64,000 bases of DNA from positions 234,211-298,210 of the forward strand of contig MU394106.1 of assembly GCA_022578605.1 (NCBI GenBank), read 5' to 3'. The position numbers were made by a program, and so were the translations under genes. Of this stretch, positions 12,463-23,476 are shown piece after piece. Numbering within the stretch: the first letter of the stretch is position 1; every line of letters begins with the position of its first letter. Under the pieces are notes generated by a model. It was given only the letters and a program-made list of their open reading frames with translations. It was not told the DNA's origin and searched no databases. This DNA comes from Camillea tinctor (taxonomy: Eukaryota; Ascomycota; Sordariomycetes; Xylariales; Xylariaceae).

Positions 12463-13428
12463 TATTTATTAAACCTATAGTTTTTAATAATTAATTATAA
12501 ATCAATAAAAAACGATAAAACTACAAACTTAAATGTTTTTTAATATATAAAAGTTAAGGTTTATTTTAATATAAATTTAAAAAGTTTATTATGTAATATA
12601 CATTATATATACTGATTTTTATATTTAAGATATATAAATTACATTTTTTATTATATAAAATTACTATAAAATCGTAAAAATATCGTTTTAAATGTATTAT
12701 ATAATTTATAAATAATTTAAACGTAAAATATTAAAAAAGTTTAATTTATTTATTATTTATTATTTTTAATAATTTTTTAAAAAGCGTAAAACTTATATTA
12801 TGTTTTTAAAATAATATATATAAATTAAAAAAATAAGTAAAATTTTACTTTTTTAAATATAGTTATATTTTAATATTAAACTATATTATATTAAAATATG
12901 TAATTAATATTACGTAATATAATATAGTTATTAATTTTTAAACTTAAAATTTTACGTTTTTTTATAAAAAGTTATATTTAATTAAATAAAAATGTAAAAA
13001 ATATATAATTTAATATATTAATTATAGTTTTATTTAAATTAACTTATATGTAAAATTTATTAATATAGCTTTAATAATAAATATATAGTTTTAAATTAAA
13101 TTATTTTAATAATATATATTTAATATAATATAACTTATTATATAATTAATATTAAAATTTATAAAAAATAATATTATATAATTTAAGCTTTATATGTTTT
13201 AATAGTATTAAAAAATTTATAATATATTTATTATATAAGTTTAAAATAAATATTAAATATATAATATTAATATAATTATAAACCTTTTAACTTTAAATAA
13301 ATTATTTATTTTTAAAGCTATAAAGCTAAAACTTTAAACATAGTTTTATTTATGTTAAACAAATAACATACAATTTTTTCAATTTTTTTTAATGCGTTTT
13401 AGTTGTTTTATATTAAAATAATCCTTTT

Positions 13429-13476
13429 TTATGTTGCATATAGGAGTGGGTTGCAAAAGGGGGTCTGTGCGGTTAG
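13429..13476 (-). repeat. Right terminal inverted repeat
   Basis: Inverted partner of 12415-12462. It ends GTCTGTGCGGTTAG next to ordinary GC-balanced DNA. Confidence 0.85.
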
Positions 13477-15233
13477 AAGCTTCGATGTCCATTTTTTTCC
13501 CCCCAGGAAGTCCTTGGTCTTGTGCAATAACTCTACAAATGTCCTTGAAGTACGCAGGTAAGGAATCAATACCTAACCTACTACCGCATATGTACGCAGA
13601 AAGAGCAGCAAACTGCCCCTAGCGTTCTACACTACCTCCAGACCGCCACAACGGCATCTTGAAGCTCTAGTGTAGATTTTAGATAGTGATCTAGATTACC
13701 AGGCTACCCGCAGTGGTAAATCGCCCCAGTTACCGTTGGCCATTGTTTACCAGTCCACGTTTCCTTGCCGACACATGCGGCCGAATATCACAGTGACAAG
13801 CGCCTATGCCAACAGCAACAATGACAGCAAGTCGATAGGTCTACCGAACGTTGTGGATGGCTGGACGGATGGATAGATGGATGTGTGGATAGATGGAGAT
13901 GGATGGTTGGTATCATGTATGTATGTATGTGTGTGTTATGTATGTATCCAACGCCGAGTGACACCGACGTGTTGGGGTTCGCATACTGCGAGAATAAGCA
14001 TCGGTATACTATGTATGGAGGTTTATAGCCTTTTAGGTCGGTTAGGTAGGTACAACGACTACATTGATGTGATTGTGCTACGGCTAGAATTGGACTACAC
14101 TAGAATAGTTCAAGACGGCGGCGACGATGACATGCATTCAACACGAGTAAAGCACAGATAAGTATCTAGAGATCTACACCAGGAACACGGAGTCACCCAG
14201 GTATGTGCTCTACCAATATTCCAGTATTTTTGTCTATGGACACTACTTAATAGAGTGTAGTGTTCTTCACATCCCCAGGGTGGATGGAGCAAGGTGAGCA
14301 GGCAAGTAGGGTATGGTGCATGGACCTTTATTTGGCTCGTTGACCTGGGTCCACAATGCCACTGCAGACACCTGCATGTGCCGGGGTAGCTCGAGTGTAA
14401 CCTTAATGCGTACTGTTCTCCACTCTTTTTTCCCCTTCAGATAACCTCTCCAATTCATTTGTTTCTGTTTTTCTTCTTCTGATAGATCTTCTAACGACTT
14501 ACATACCTAGCCAATGTGTAAGAACTAGGTAAGTAAGGCAAATACCTAGTTAAAAAAGAATATTAAGATGAAAAGGTAAATAAGAAAGAGAAATAAAGTA
14601 ATAAAAAAGAATAAAATAAAAACTAAAAAGCTTTAGTGTATGTGTAACTTTCTCTTCTGAGGTTGTTTGCCTTCCGCCTGACTAAAATTCCCTTATCAAT
14701 TTGTTACCTACTAACTACTAGTTCAGGTTGTCCTTTTCCTTTCCATTTCATCTTTTTTTCTCTCCTGCAACCGGCTGCACCATCCTTCTTCTACACTACA
14801 TATTCCACCCCTCCTCTTCTTCTCTTCCCTCCCCTCCCTTCTTTTCTCCCCCCTCTACAGACGCAACCTAGATAGCGTGCGTGAAAGGAAAAAGAAAGGA
14901 AGAAAAAAAGAGAAAAGAAAAAAAAAACCAGGGGATTTTTCTCAGCTCATTTCCGCTACCCCTCCTTCTTTTCTCTCATACGATACACACTACTTGTGCA
15001 CATAAAGGCCCGACTCTCCTCCCAAGATATCTTTCCGGGACACGTCCTACCTTGTTTCACCGGAGGAAGACAAGAGATTGTACTTTACCGCCACAGCACT
15101 TGACGCTTTCTTTCCTGCAACAATTCGCCCTATTAGCAGAGATAGAGCATCAACCTACCTATCTCCCTACCCAGTGAAAGCTCAAGCTCAAGTGTTTGTG
15201 CCAGTCGTAAGATCAATACCAAGTCGAGAAGCA
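13477..15233. other. Intergenic region upstream of the MFS gene
   Basis: I see no supported gene. The region includes a GATG/GTAT-type simple repeat (13850-13950), an A-rich stretch (14550-14640) and a long pyrimidine tract (about 14740-14860), then a purine-rich tract (14880-14930). The last two lie in the probable promoter or 5' UTR of the transporter gene. Confidence 0.5.
13850..13950. repeat. Degenerate GGAT/GTAT tetranucleotide repeat
   Basis: Variants of GGATGGAT and GATAGATG run into GTATGTATGTATGTGTGTG. Open frames across it are repeat artefacts. Confidence 0.7.
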
Positions 15234-17001
15234 ATGGTCCTAACAAAACAGAGATTGCCTCGTAACCCTGATGATTTCCCCACTACTCAGCTCTTCGTAC
15301 TAGGTAAGTTACTATCTTATAGCCTATGGACTGCTTACTTCACAAGTCTTCGTGCTAAAATTTCTCGCTAGCTATCGTTCGACTCGCCGAGCCTATTGCT
15401 CTCACATCCATCTTCCCTTACGCCTGGGCTCTCGTAAAGCGATTCAAGGTCGGCAACGAGCAAGATGCATCTTTCTACGCCGGGCTCCTTATCTCCAGCT
15501 TTGCGCTGGCAGAAGCCCTGATGGGCATGTACTGGGGCGGCCTATCGGACAGAATCGGCCGGAAGCCTGTGCTCTTGCTAGGATGTATCGGCACTATGTT
15601 CAGTATGGTAATGGTGGGCTTTGCCACCAACATCTGGATAGCCTTGTTCGGCAGAGCCATCGGTGGACTTCTTAACGGAAATATCGGTGTCATCCAGACC
15701 ATGGTTGGCGAGCTGGTCACCAAACCTGAGCATGAGCGTAAGTCTTGTCTTCTGGTTCCCTCTCCACGCCTCTGAGCATGCTCCTTGTAGAAGAACTCCG
15801 CTAACACTTTCTATCAGCTCGCGCGTACGCTGTCATGCCATTTGTTTGGTCGATTGGGACGATTATCGGTCCGGCCATCGGAGGAATGCTCGCAAACCCC
15901 CATGAGTCCTACCCCAACGTTTTCCCTAAAGGCACTTTGTTTGCCGATTTCCCCTATCTCCTCCCTAACCTGACGTGCGCTGCTCTCTTGCTAGTCAGCA
16001 TAATCCTGGGTTACATCCTGCTAGAAGAAACCCACCCTGATATGCAACCGCACATTATGCTTCCCGATGACACATATGTTTCCAATGAGACCCCTCTCCT
16101 AGAGACTTCTGATGCGATCAAACAACCGGCAGTGGATCTGCGTTCCGAAACATATGGAACATTCAGAAATAGTGTGGAGTTTAGCCGTGACACGGTATGC
16201 CCGAAGAAACCGGAGAGACAGGGCGACTTCAGCATTTTCAACAAGCGTATCATGGCGCTAATTGTAGCCCTGTCCATTTTCACCTACCATTCGATGACTT
16301 ACGATCATCTTATGCCTATCTTCTTCGAGGATGAAAGACTTTCCACTCACCCCGACCCTAGCGAGGGCTTCTTCTCAAAATTCAATCCCTTCTACTCTCC
16401 CGGTGGTCTGGGGCTCTCCATGCAGGCTGTCGGAATGATAATGGCAGTGAACGGAGCGATTGCCCTATTTGTCCAAGCCGTCATATTCCCATTTGCTGCC
16501 GAGAAAATTGGGGTGTATAGACTCTTCATCCTAAGTACTGTATTCCACCCAGTCGCCTATGTGATTGTACCTGCCTTGGTTCACGTACCAGAGTCGTTGC
16601 TATACCCAGCGATTTATTCTTGCTTGGCAGTGAGAAATATCCTATCTATTATCTTGTACCCCCTTCTGCTCATTCTCATCAAGGAGGCTACACCTAGCTC
16701 CTCAATTCTTGGCAAGGTAAACGGTCTGGCAGCGAGTGCCGGTGCTGCCTGCAGAATGATTGCTCCCCCTGTTGCTGGCTACTTATATTCTGTCGGAGCC
16801 CAAATTGACTGTACCGGACTAGCTTGGTATGGCAGCGCTCTAGTTGCGGTAATTGGGGCTGTGCAGTGTTTCTCTGTCAAAAGGCTCCGACGTGGTGATT
16901 CTTCTGAAGAATCCGGTAGCCTGGTGAAGGACGATATCACAGTAGCGATCCTCGAGATACCCGAGGAGAGCGAGGACGACGAGGATTCAGTCACGGCTTA
17001 G
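15234..17001 (+). CDS. Major facilitator superfamily transporter
   Basis: Three exons (15234-15303, 15372-15737, 15818-17001) with GTAAGT introns of 68 and 80 bp give 539 residues. MFS motif A is seen as GGLSDRIGRKPVLLLG (about residues 102-117). Before it lie the PRNPDDFPTTQLFVLA start and RLAEPIALTSIFPY, typical of the fungal subgroup around yeast YCR023C and ZRT1-like multidrug-type MFS proteins. About twelve membrane segments are expected, with a long central cytosolic loop (about 230-310) and an acidic C-terminus. It is probably a plasma-membrane or vacuolar drug/H+ antiporter; the substrate is unknown. An in-frame upstream ATG at 15078 exists, but 15234 gives the family-typical N-terminus. 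It sits 2 kb from the oxidative gene run and could serve it, but may equally be an independent housekeeping transporter. Confidence 0.88.
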
Positions 17002-19042
17002 ATGAGTGGCAGAATAGTACGTAGTACCACAGTAGTCAGCGGCTGCGGGCGAGTTGGTATAAGGATGGGGTTTCATGGGCTATTTTGCGTTATCTTTTTT
17101 TTTTTTTTTTTCAAAATCAACATGGCGGATCATTTGATATAAGAGGGTATATAGGCGTTATTGCATATGGTGTGTGGTGTCTGGCGTTCGGTGTCGGATT
17201 AAGGACTAAAAAAGGCGTTATATCAGCGTACAAACAAACCCTTTATTGTAAACAGAAAATGATGTAGAAGCGTTGCGTTATTGGATGGTTATATATTTGT
17301 AGATAGCTGAATATACGACGATTATGACAGCTTATCAGCAATTTTCATTATACTGGCTACAGATCTGCGAAATAAGCATCGTTTGAGAAGTATACACATT
17401 TATTAAGAGATTGTAAGCAAGACGTTTGTAAGTTGTATATGGGCCGTGCGGGAGCTAAGCATGTATGTATGTATGTATGTATATGCATAATGTAGCCGCA
17501 AGAATCTCACACCGGGTTCCTGAGATCTATGATGCTATTCGCTCTTCCTAGCTCCCATGCTACAGGATGAAATAGGCAAAGGAGAATAAGGATGGGGAAA
17601 AGGGGGGTATCCTCAAAAAATAACCCGATTGGATACCGTCCTGTCGGGGTCATGTATTATTACTTTTTGGGAATTTCCTTTTACTTCTTTCGCTCATTAA
17701 GAAAGGAGGCTGAAAGTAGGTGAAATGTCGTAAGATAGACTATCGTTGACGTGCTCAGTATACCCACTATTTGGACATATTCGGCCTCATGTTTGTGCTA
17801 CCTTAGTACTTACTTTAGCTACGGGCTATCTGATATTAGAAGTTGATCGGCACCCGCGACGTGCCGGGCCGTCGTGTGTGGAGAGGGGTAGAATAGTGAA
17901 GCAAGTGGGTTATAAATAAATCTTGTCTATTTATAAGTCATTCTTATAAATATATAAAGTTGGCCGGTTTTTCTTTTCTTGAGTGATACTCCGCGTTGCG
18001 TTGTCTAAGTATAGCCTTGGCTCTAGGAGTATAATTCATATATACATACATACATACATACATAGGTAGCTGACTAGAAAGGCAAGGTATGTAGGCTAGT
18101 TACCTTCGATATATGTTTTTAATAAGATATCAATCCATCAAAGTGAAGTAAGGCGATTGTTAAAAACAAATATATGTGGATAGACAGATCAATGACCCTT
18201 TTCCAGTACGATTCCTCCTTCACCCATTCTTTGTATCTCTCATAACAACCCCCTTATTTCAGTTACTTGGCACTATCCGCAGGAGAGAAAGTACACTCAC
18301 TATATACATTTCAAGCGAGTTCGTGTTTGACGACTTGGTAAACCATTTATCTAGATGCTATATCATCAAAGGTAAGTATTTCAAATTAACCATGGACCCA
18401 GGTATATATTGATATCCGGACTTCCTGAAATGTACGGAACGTGTATGGTAATGACGAGAGGAAAGAATAGAGGGTTAGGGTTAGGTGTAGGGTGAACTGG
18501 TAGGTTTAAGAAAAGCTCAAACTGATGAACCTCTCTCAGTTGCGCACATTAATATGTTGTAAGAATGCACTATCCTACAAAGTTAAGGACAATACAATAT
18601 GCAATAGTCTCAGACATTCGGTACGAGTTTGTTGCACGGTCTTTCTAGTAAAAAAAGGGGGGGAGGGGGAGAATTGGTGGGTGGCGTTAGCAGTAACCCA
18701 CTATAAATTTTTAACTTTGGCAGTACTTGGGACGGAATTCTCCATTATTGTTACAACATCAAAATATTCTTGCTATTGACACAGCATCCAAGTCTAGTTA
18801 TGATGCACACTTTTAATAACAAGTGGCGTGTCCGGAGGACGTCGATAAAATAAAAGATAAACCAAGATGGACCGAAACTAGAGAGTAGACGACAATGTTT
18901 TATTTGGGGCATACTGGTTTTCTCCTCTTGCGACAGAGTGGGAGAGAGAGGTCTTTGTTATGGCTAAGATAAAATTGGAAAGCGAGAGCTGACAAGCAAG
19001 ACAAGAGAGCCTTGGGAAAAAACAAATACAACTCCTCCCATC
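17002..19042. other. Intergenic region (2 kb)
   Basis: I find no supported gene. The region holds a poly-T run (about 17095-17112), ATGT repeats (17461-17480), ATAC repeats (18043-18064), a short telomere-like GGGTTAGGGTTAGG (about 18473-18486) and a G-rich run (18656-18670). Confidence 0.5.
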
Positions 19043-20656
19043 TCAAGCCTCCTTCCGTCTCTTCACCTTAATGGTAGCCTTCAGGGGCGGGAGTCTCGTG
19101 ACGCCAACCCACGAGCCCTCGGGTTTCTGCGGCAGGATTTCGAAATCGTACTTGAGGAGGGCATGAGCCAGGATCAGCTTCAGCTCCGCAGCGGCGAAGA
19201 ACCTCCCCGGGCAGGCGTGCCTCCCGTGGCCGAAGACCAAGAAGTCAGGGCTTGTCGTCGGGAGAGCGTTGCGCGCGCGGCGCACATGGTCATCAGTCTT
19301 CTGGCTGTTTTCGACGTCCTCACCACTCTTCACCTGGCCGTTGCCGTTCCGCCGGTCAGAGAACCGGAAGGGCCGGAACGTCTCGGCGCCCGCGTACGCC
19401 GCCTCGTCGCGCATGATGAAGTACGCCGGCACGGACACCTTGGTGCCCCGGGGCAGGTGGACGCCGCTGGGCGTGGTCAGGCCGTCCTCGGCCGCCACCG
19501 CGCGCCCGAGCCCGATCGACACGATGGAGCTGACGCGCGCGCTCTCGCGGATTGCCGAGTCGAGCTTCACGAGCTGGTCGAGCGCGCGCTTGGTCCAGCG
19601 CCCGCCATGGGCGTCGAGCACAGATGTGATCTCGTCGCGGATCTCGTCCAGGTACGAGGCTTGGGATGACACGAGGTCGAGCACCGCCTCGGTCGAGGTG
19701 AACGATGTCGTGTGGATCGCGGCGAAGTTGACCATCAGGATCCGGTCTGCGAGCGTCTCGCGCCGCCACATGTATGGGTCGCCTGCGGCTTTGGCCTGCT
19801 GGATTGACCACTGTAGGAAGTCGTTGGGCTCGCGCTCCGCGGGACATTTGTTGTCCTCGGGGTCGCTTTGCTGCTTGTCGTAGTTGCGCAGGCGGCGGTC
19901 GATCTCTGATATCAAGATCTTTCGGAACCGCCGCGTGTGAATGCGGTTGGGGATGGTGGCTAGCGGGGCTAGGAGTGGCCGCAATGGCTTCCAAATCAGT
20001 TTTATGATGGTAGAACTCAGCGGGATATCAATGGCGAACGCCATGCCGTTATTGACTAGTTCGGGATCCCGACAGAACGGTAGACCAACAAACGCGCGGT
20101 TTGCCACGCCCCCTACGATGTGGCGCATCGTTTCGAAAACGCATACCTCGCGCCATTCGTTCTCTGCGTCCGCACCACCCCAGTGCGTTTCGAAAGCCCA
20201 GGCGGCTTCCTCAGCCATATCCGGCACTAGACCACTAATATGAGGCGTTAGTTTTGTCCGGAGTAGACTCTCATGGAGCGGCACGCGCGGTATCGTGGGG
20301 TCCATAAACGTGTAGTCGATCTGAAAGATTTCGAATGCACGCTCGCTGAAGCCGAGCACCGAGTCTGGCTGGTCGATGACAAATTTGACTTCTGCAGGTG
20401 GCAGCATCACAATGTCTCCTTCACTGACGACGGGCACAAGCACGGGGCGGGCTTGCGTGTAGGCATGTTCCAGCGCCGTTTTGAAATCTCGCGAGTTTCG
20501 CCATCGGGCTTGCAAGAGTGGAAACCAGTCACCCTTGCGGGATCCAATGATGGGGATGTCGGGGAGACGAGGCCGCTTGAGGGAGGATACAATGAAATAA
20601 ACTACAAATAGGGCTGGAACAAGCAATACTGGACGCGAAAACAGCTCAGACAACAT
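19043..20656 (-). CDS. Cytochrome P450 A (ent-kaurene-oxidase-like type)
   Basis: This is a 537-residue monooxygenase without introns. An N-terminal membrane anchor (about residues 6-25) is followed by a short Pro-containing hinge (PRLPDIPIIG). The heme loop FGHGRHACPGRFF holds the axial Cys near residue 480, the ExxR motif is ESAR near 365, and a PERF-region equivalent (FRPFRFSDRR) follows. The I-helix reads AAIHTTSF, with His where many P450s have Asp/Glu, as is common in fungal CYP families near ent-kaurene oxidase. It is an ER-bound enzyme using NADPH-P450 reductase. The substrate is unknown; I infer a terpenoid-type or other hydrophobic small molecule from family resemblance only. It is head-to-tail with P450 B (412 bp apart) at one end of the oxidative gene run. 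Confidence 0.9.
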   Translation of the reverse strand: MLSELFSRPVLLVPALFVVYFIVSSLKRPRLPDIPIIGSRKGDWFPLLQARWRNSRDFKTALEHAYTQARPVLVPVVSEGDIVMLPPAEVKFVIDQPDSVLGFSERAFEIFQIDYTFMDPTIPRVPLHESLLRTKLTPHISGLVPDMAEEAAWAFETHWGGADAENEWREVCVFETMRHIVGGVANRAFVGLPFCRDPELVNNGMAFAIDIPLSSTIIKLIWKPLRPLLAPLATIPNRIHTRRFRKILISEIDRRLRNYDKQQSDPEDNKCPAEREPNDFLQWSIQQAKAAGDPYMWRRETLADRILMVNFAAIHTTSFTSTEAVLDLVSSQASYLDEIRDEITSVLDAHGGRWTKRALDQLVKLDSAIRESARVSSIVSIGLGRAVAAEDGLTTPSGVHLPRGTKVSVPAYFIMRDEAAYAGAETFRPFRFSDRRNGNGQVKSGEDVENSQKTDDHVRRARNALPTTSPDFLVFGHGRHACPGRFFAAAELKLILAHALLKYDFEILPQKPEGSWVGVTRLPPLKATIKVKRRKEA

Positions 20657-21068
20657 TTTGAGTACAATCTTAGTAGCTTACAGTTGCAAATGCAATATTA
20701 CGAAGTAAAGGAGATACCGCTAAGCTATTACCTGAAAACATCTAATGTACTACCTTAGGTACAGGGGAACGAGCTCAACTTTAGAGCCCCGTTAAGCTCC
20801 CGCCTATGATACTCACCCCAGGCCAAGTCCATGCTGCCTGCATATTTGGGGTCCGTCAGAAACTGTTACCTGACGGAGAGATATATAGGCACACACCAGA
20901 TATATCGCGGCCATTGTTGTGTCCCGGTATCACGGCTACACAACATGCCGGCATATGCAAAGATGACTAGAGTAATTCCTTATTCCTCGGTAGGTTACAT
21001 TTTCCTGCCGTGATATGCTAACCTGCATATATACGTATGGTGTACTAACCGTAATATAACGCAAGCTC
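20657..21068. promoter_or_regulatory. Spacer between P450 A and P450 B, promoter of P450 A
   Basis: 412 bp between two same-strand genes. No recognisable operator or further gene. Confidence 0.4.
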
Positions 21069-22940
21069 CTAAGTTCCAACTTGCGATCTACGTTTCACAC
21101 ACTCCAGCCTTACCCTCTCTGGATGGTTCATCCTTAGCAACAAATTATAGTTCACATCGTCTGCACAGTCTCTCGCCCTTTTCCTCGCCTGAGCCACCGT
21201 CTCACCGTCGTCCCTCTCCAGATATAGGCGATGCCCGTGAAACAGACAGGCTAGCAAGGCGACGCCTTCGACCACAGAGAACTTCTTCCCAACACAGTTC
21301 TGCGGGCCATCTGACCACGGGAAGAACGTGCCCTTCCGGGGGACGAGCAGCTCTTCATTAGCGGCTGCTCCGGGATGTAGGATCCACCGCGATGGCCGCC
21401 ACTCGTCGGGTTCTGCACCCCAGTACCGCGCGTCGGTCTGCATGCCGAGTAGCACCGGGAAGACCTCGATTCCCGTAGGAATTGGAACCACCCGGCCCCC
21501 AACCCAGAGCCTCGTTGCTCGCTCAGCGGCCATCTTGGGCACGCCTGTGATGGGTGCGAAGAGCCGAAGCGTCTCGAGGAACACAGCATGACAGCGGTTA
21601 AGCTTTGGGAATATCTCATAGTCCCATTCGTCGCCACCATCTGGACCTCGTTCTCCCAGGATGGTAGTGGTCTCTTCGTGCAGCCACTCCTGGACGTCTG
21701 GATGCGCCGCCAGGAGGGTCAAGGCAAATGTCAAGGCGATGAGGACAGTGTCGTGGCCTGCGAAGTTGATGGCGAAGATGTTGCCTAGGACCTCGTCTGC
21801 CGACAGGCCGCCTCTCTTGATTTTATTAGCGGTGTCCTCGCCAGAATTCGTTCCTTCTCCAGTGGCAGTCTGCGGCCTCAGAGCTCGTACAAGCGGTGTC
21901 ACTAGGCCACCAGGTGCTGTGCTATCGCGGCCAAGTGCGGTCGTCTCTTCAGCGAGGACTTTCATCAAGATGGATTTGAAAGATGCGGCCGCACGTCCGA
22001 TCTTGGCCAGGCCCCTGGGCACTAGAGCTCCGGTGAGATGGCGGTAGGGAATCAGCATCAAGAGGATGGCATTTTCGAGCACAACATGGAGCGTATCCCG
22101 GTAGACCTCAGTGGTCGCCTCGCCTTCTCCCGGCTGTGGGGTGCCGCCTTTCACGTCATGGGGTTCTTGGAATGCCGTCGCCACGAGCACATTGAACGTA
22201 AGCGCTCGAAGGTCTCCTTCGAGACTCGGGACTTTTGATTGGTGCTTGGTGGTCCAGCTATGCAGCATTCCCCTCGAGCAGTCCTAGTCAGCTTAAACCA
22301 GGATAATCTTTAAGGAGGAGAGACGGGACAAAGCAGAATGTTCTTACTGTGTTTGACGCAGTGTTTCCTTCCACACCAACTTCATTAAACCTTCGCTGAA
22401 CGGCGCAGCCACGGCTTTACGGTGACGAGCCCAGTCATCCAGACCAACCGTGAAAACAGACGGCCCATAGAATGCCAGCATACCTAAGTACCTCGTGAAT
22501 GAGAAGGGTGTGCTGGCTGCCTGCTTTAGGAAGGGGGCCCACCTACCGTACTTCTGAACCGGGCGCACAAAGTCTTTCCATCGTGAGAAGATCTCTTCGA
22601 TGGTATCTGGATCAGCAAAATTCAGGCTGATGCCCCCGGGCGACACGAGGGCCCAGATAGGCCCGAATCGTGCGGTAGGGCGGCTCTTTTCGAGGAAGTG
22701 CCAGTTCCTATGAGAGAAGCGGACAAAATCGGGGTATGAGCTCCATCGAATAGGCACACAGCGGTCTAGGACCGTCCATACAAGGGGCTGGAAAACCACC
22801 CAGATGTTACTCTCTGGGCTAAACGGAATCCGTACCACTGGCACTTGCAGAGGACGGGCCTTGCGCACATTGGCCTCGAGACAGACGACGGTCCACACGA
22901 GGTAGGCGAGTGCCGAGGAGAGAATCAGTGAGATGATCAT
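21069..22940 (-). CDS. Cytochrome P450 B
   Basis: Two exons on the minus strand (22940-22348 and 22272-21069) with a 75-bp intron (GTAAGA donor, CTCGAG acceptor) give 598 residues. The acceptor was chosen because it is in phase and yields ETLRQTQGMLHSW, the expected helix C-D junction. A membrane anchor lies at about residues 3-22. The I-helix is NFAGHDT (about 370), ExxR is ETLR (about 428), and the heme loop is FPWSDGPQNCVGKKFS with the axial Cys near 523. All catalytic elements are intact. At nearly 600 residues it is longer than most P450s; the extra length lies before the I-helix (about 330-365, Thr/Gly-rich) and near the C-terminus. Its substrate is unknown. It is co-oriented with P450 A and the FAD oxidase BBE-1, which suggests co-regulation. 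Confidence 0.9.
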
Positions 22941-23476
22941 AGCTGAGGAAGCGAGGTATACTCTGATGACTTTGCACAGGTTTGTGACGTTGTTTTTCTA
23001 AACATTAAATCTGCCTATATTTGCTACCAGTTGTCTTGTTTCTGCCCGTTTATCTGCCTTCCTCTGATACGGCAGCATCATGGCAATCTAGGTTAGACGA
23101 ATACGTGCCCGAGTCGACGCTTATCATATGTTGCTTCTTCGGGAGGGTTACACGAACGCATTTTGTAGAAATAGATGTAATCCGGATCACTTGCCAATAT
23201 TATTCACTGGTTGTATGTTCGGTATATTGATTCTTTGTAAGACGTAAATCAAGCTTCGAGTGCTACGCTTACCCCCACGAAGAAAGACTTCGGGCCTACT
23301 TGAGCAAGTGTGCAGTGTGCAGGATAAGCTACAGTTATTAGTAAGGACCCGGTGTGGTGGTTGTTGGTCAGAATATGAGGTATCAAATCCCTTTTTCCCG
23401 AGTCAGCAAGTTCCATGCATACTGCACTCCTTCATTCGTTCATGTCTATTTATCTACACACCCCTCGCGAGCTCAC
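22941..23476. promoter_or_regulatory. Spacer between P450 B and FAD oxidase BBE-1
   Basis: 536 bp that contain the promoter of P450 B and the 3' flank of BBE-1. No further gene is seen. Confidence 0.4.

Larger units (their letters stand above)
12415..13476. mobile_element. AT-rich, RIP-like transposon remnant with 48-bp terminal inverted repeats
   Basis: The left end (12415-12462) begins CTAACCGCACAGACCCC. The right end (13429-13476) is its inverted copy, with only a few mismatches across 48 bp. The interior (about 12463-13428) is almost pure A/T with no open frame. The outermost ACCGCACAG inverted ends are each flanked by TA, which would fit a TA target duplication. This is what a small DNA transposon or MITE looks like after repeat-induced point mutation. 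The superfamily cannot be decided because no transposase survives. It is notable that the GC-containing ends are preserved while the interior is destroyed. Confidence 0.75.

Noticed and set aside
12463..13428. Possible mitochondrial DNA insertion because of high A/T
   Set aside because: No mitochondrial gene or tRNA pattern is seen and the block is bounded by inverted repeats, so a RIP-degraded element fits better.
18471..18492. Telomere-like GGGTTAGGGTTAGG
   Set aside because: Only two full units, within ordinary intergenic DNA; too short to call an interstitial telomere.
19163..20007. Long plus- and minus-strand frames inside P450 A
   Set aside because: Alternative-frame shadows caused by high GC; the P450 frame has all motifs.
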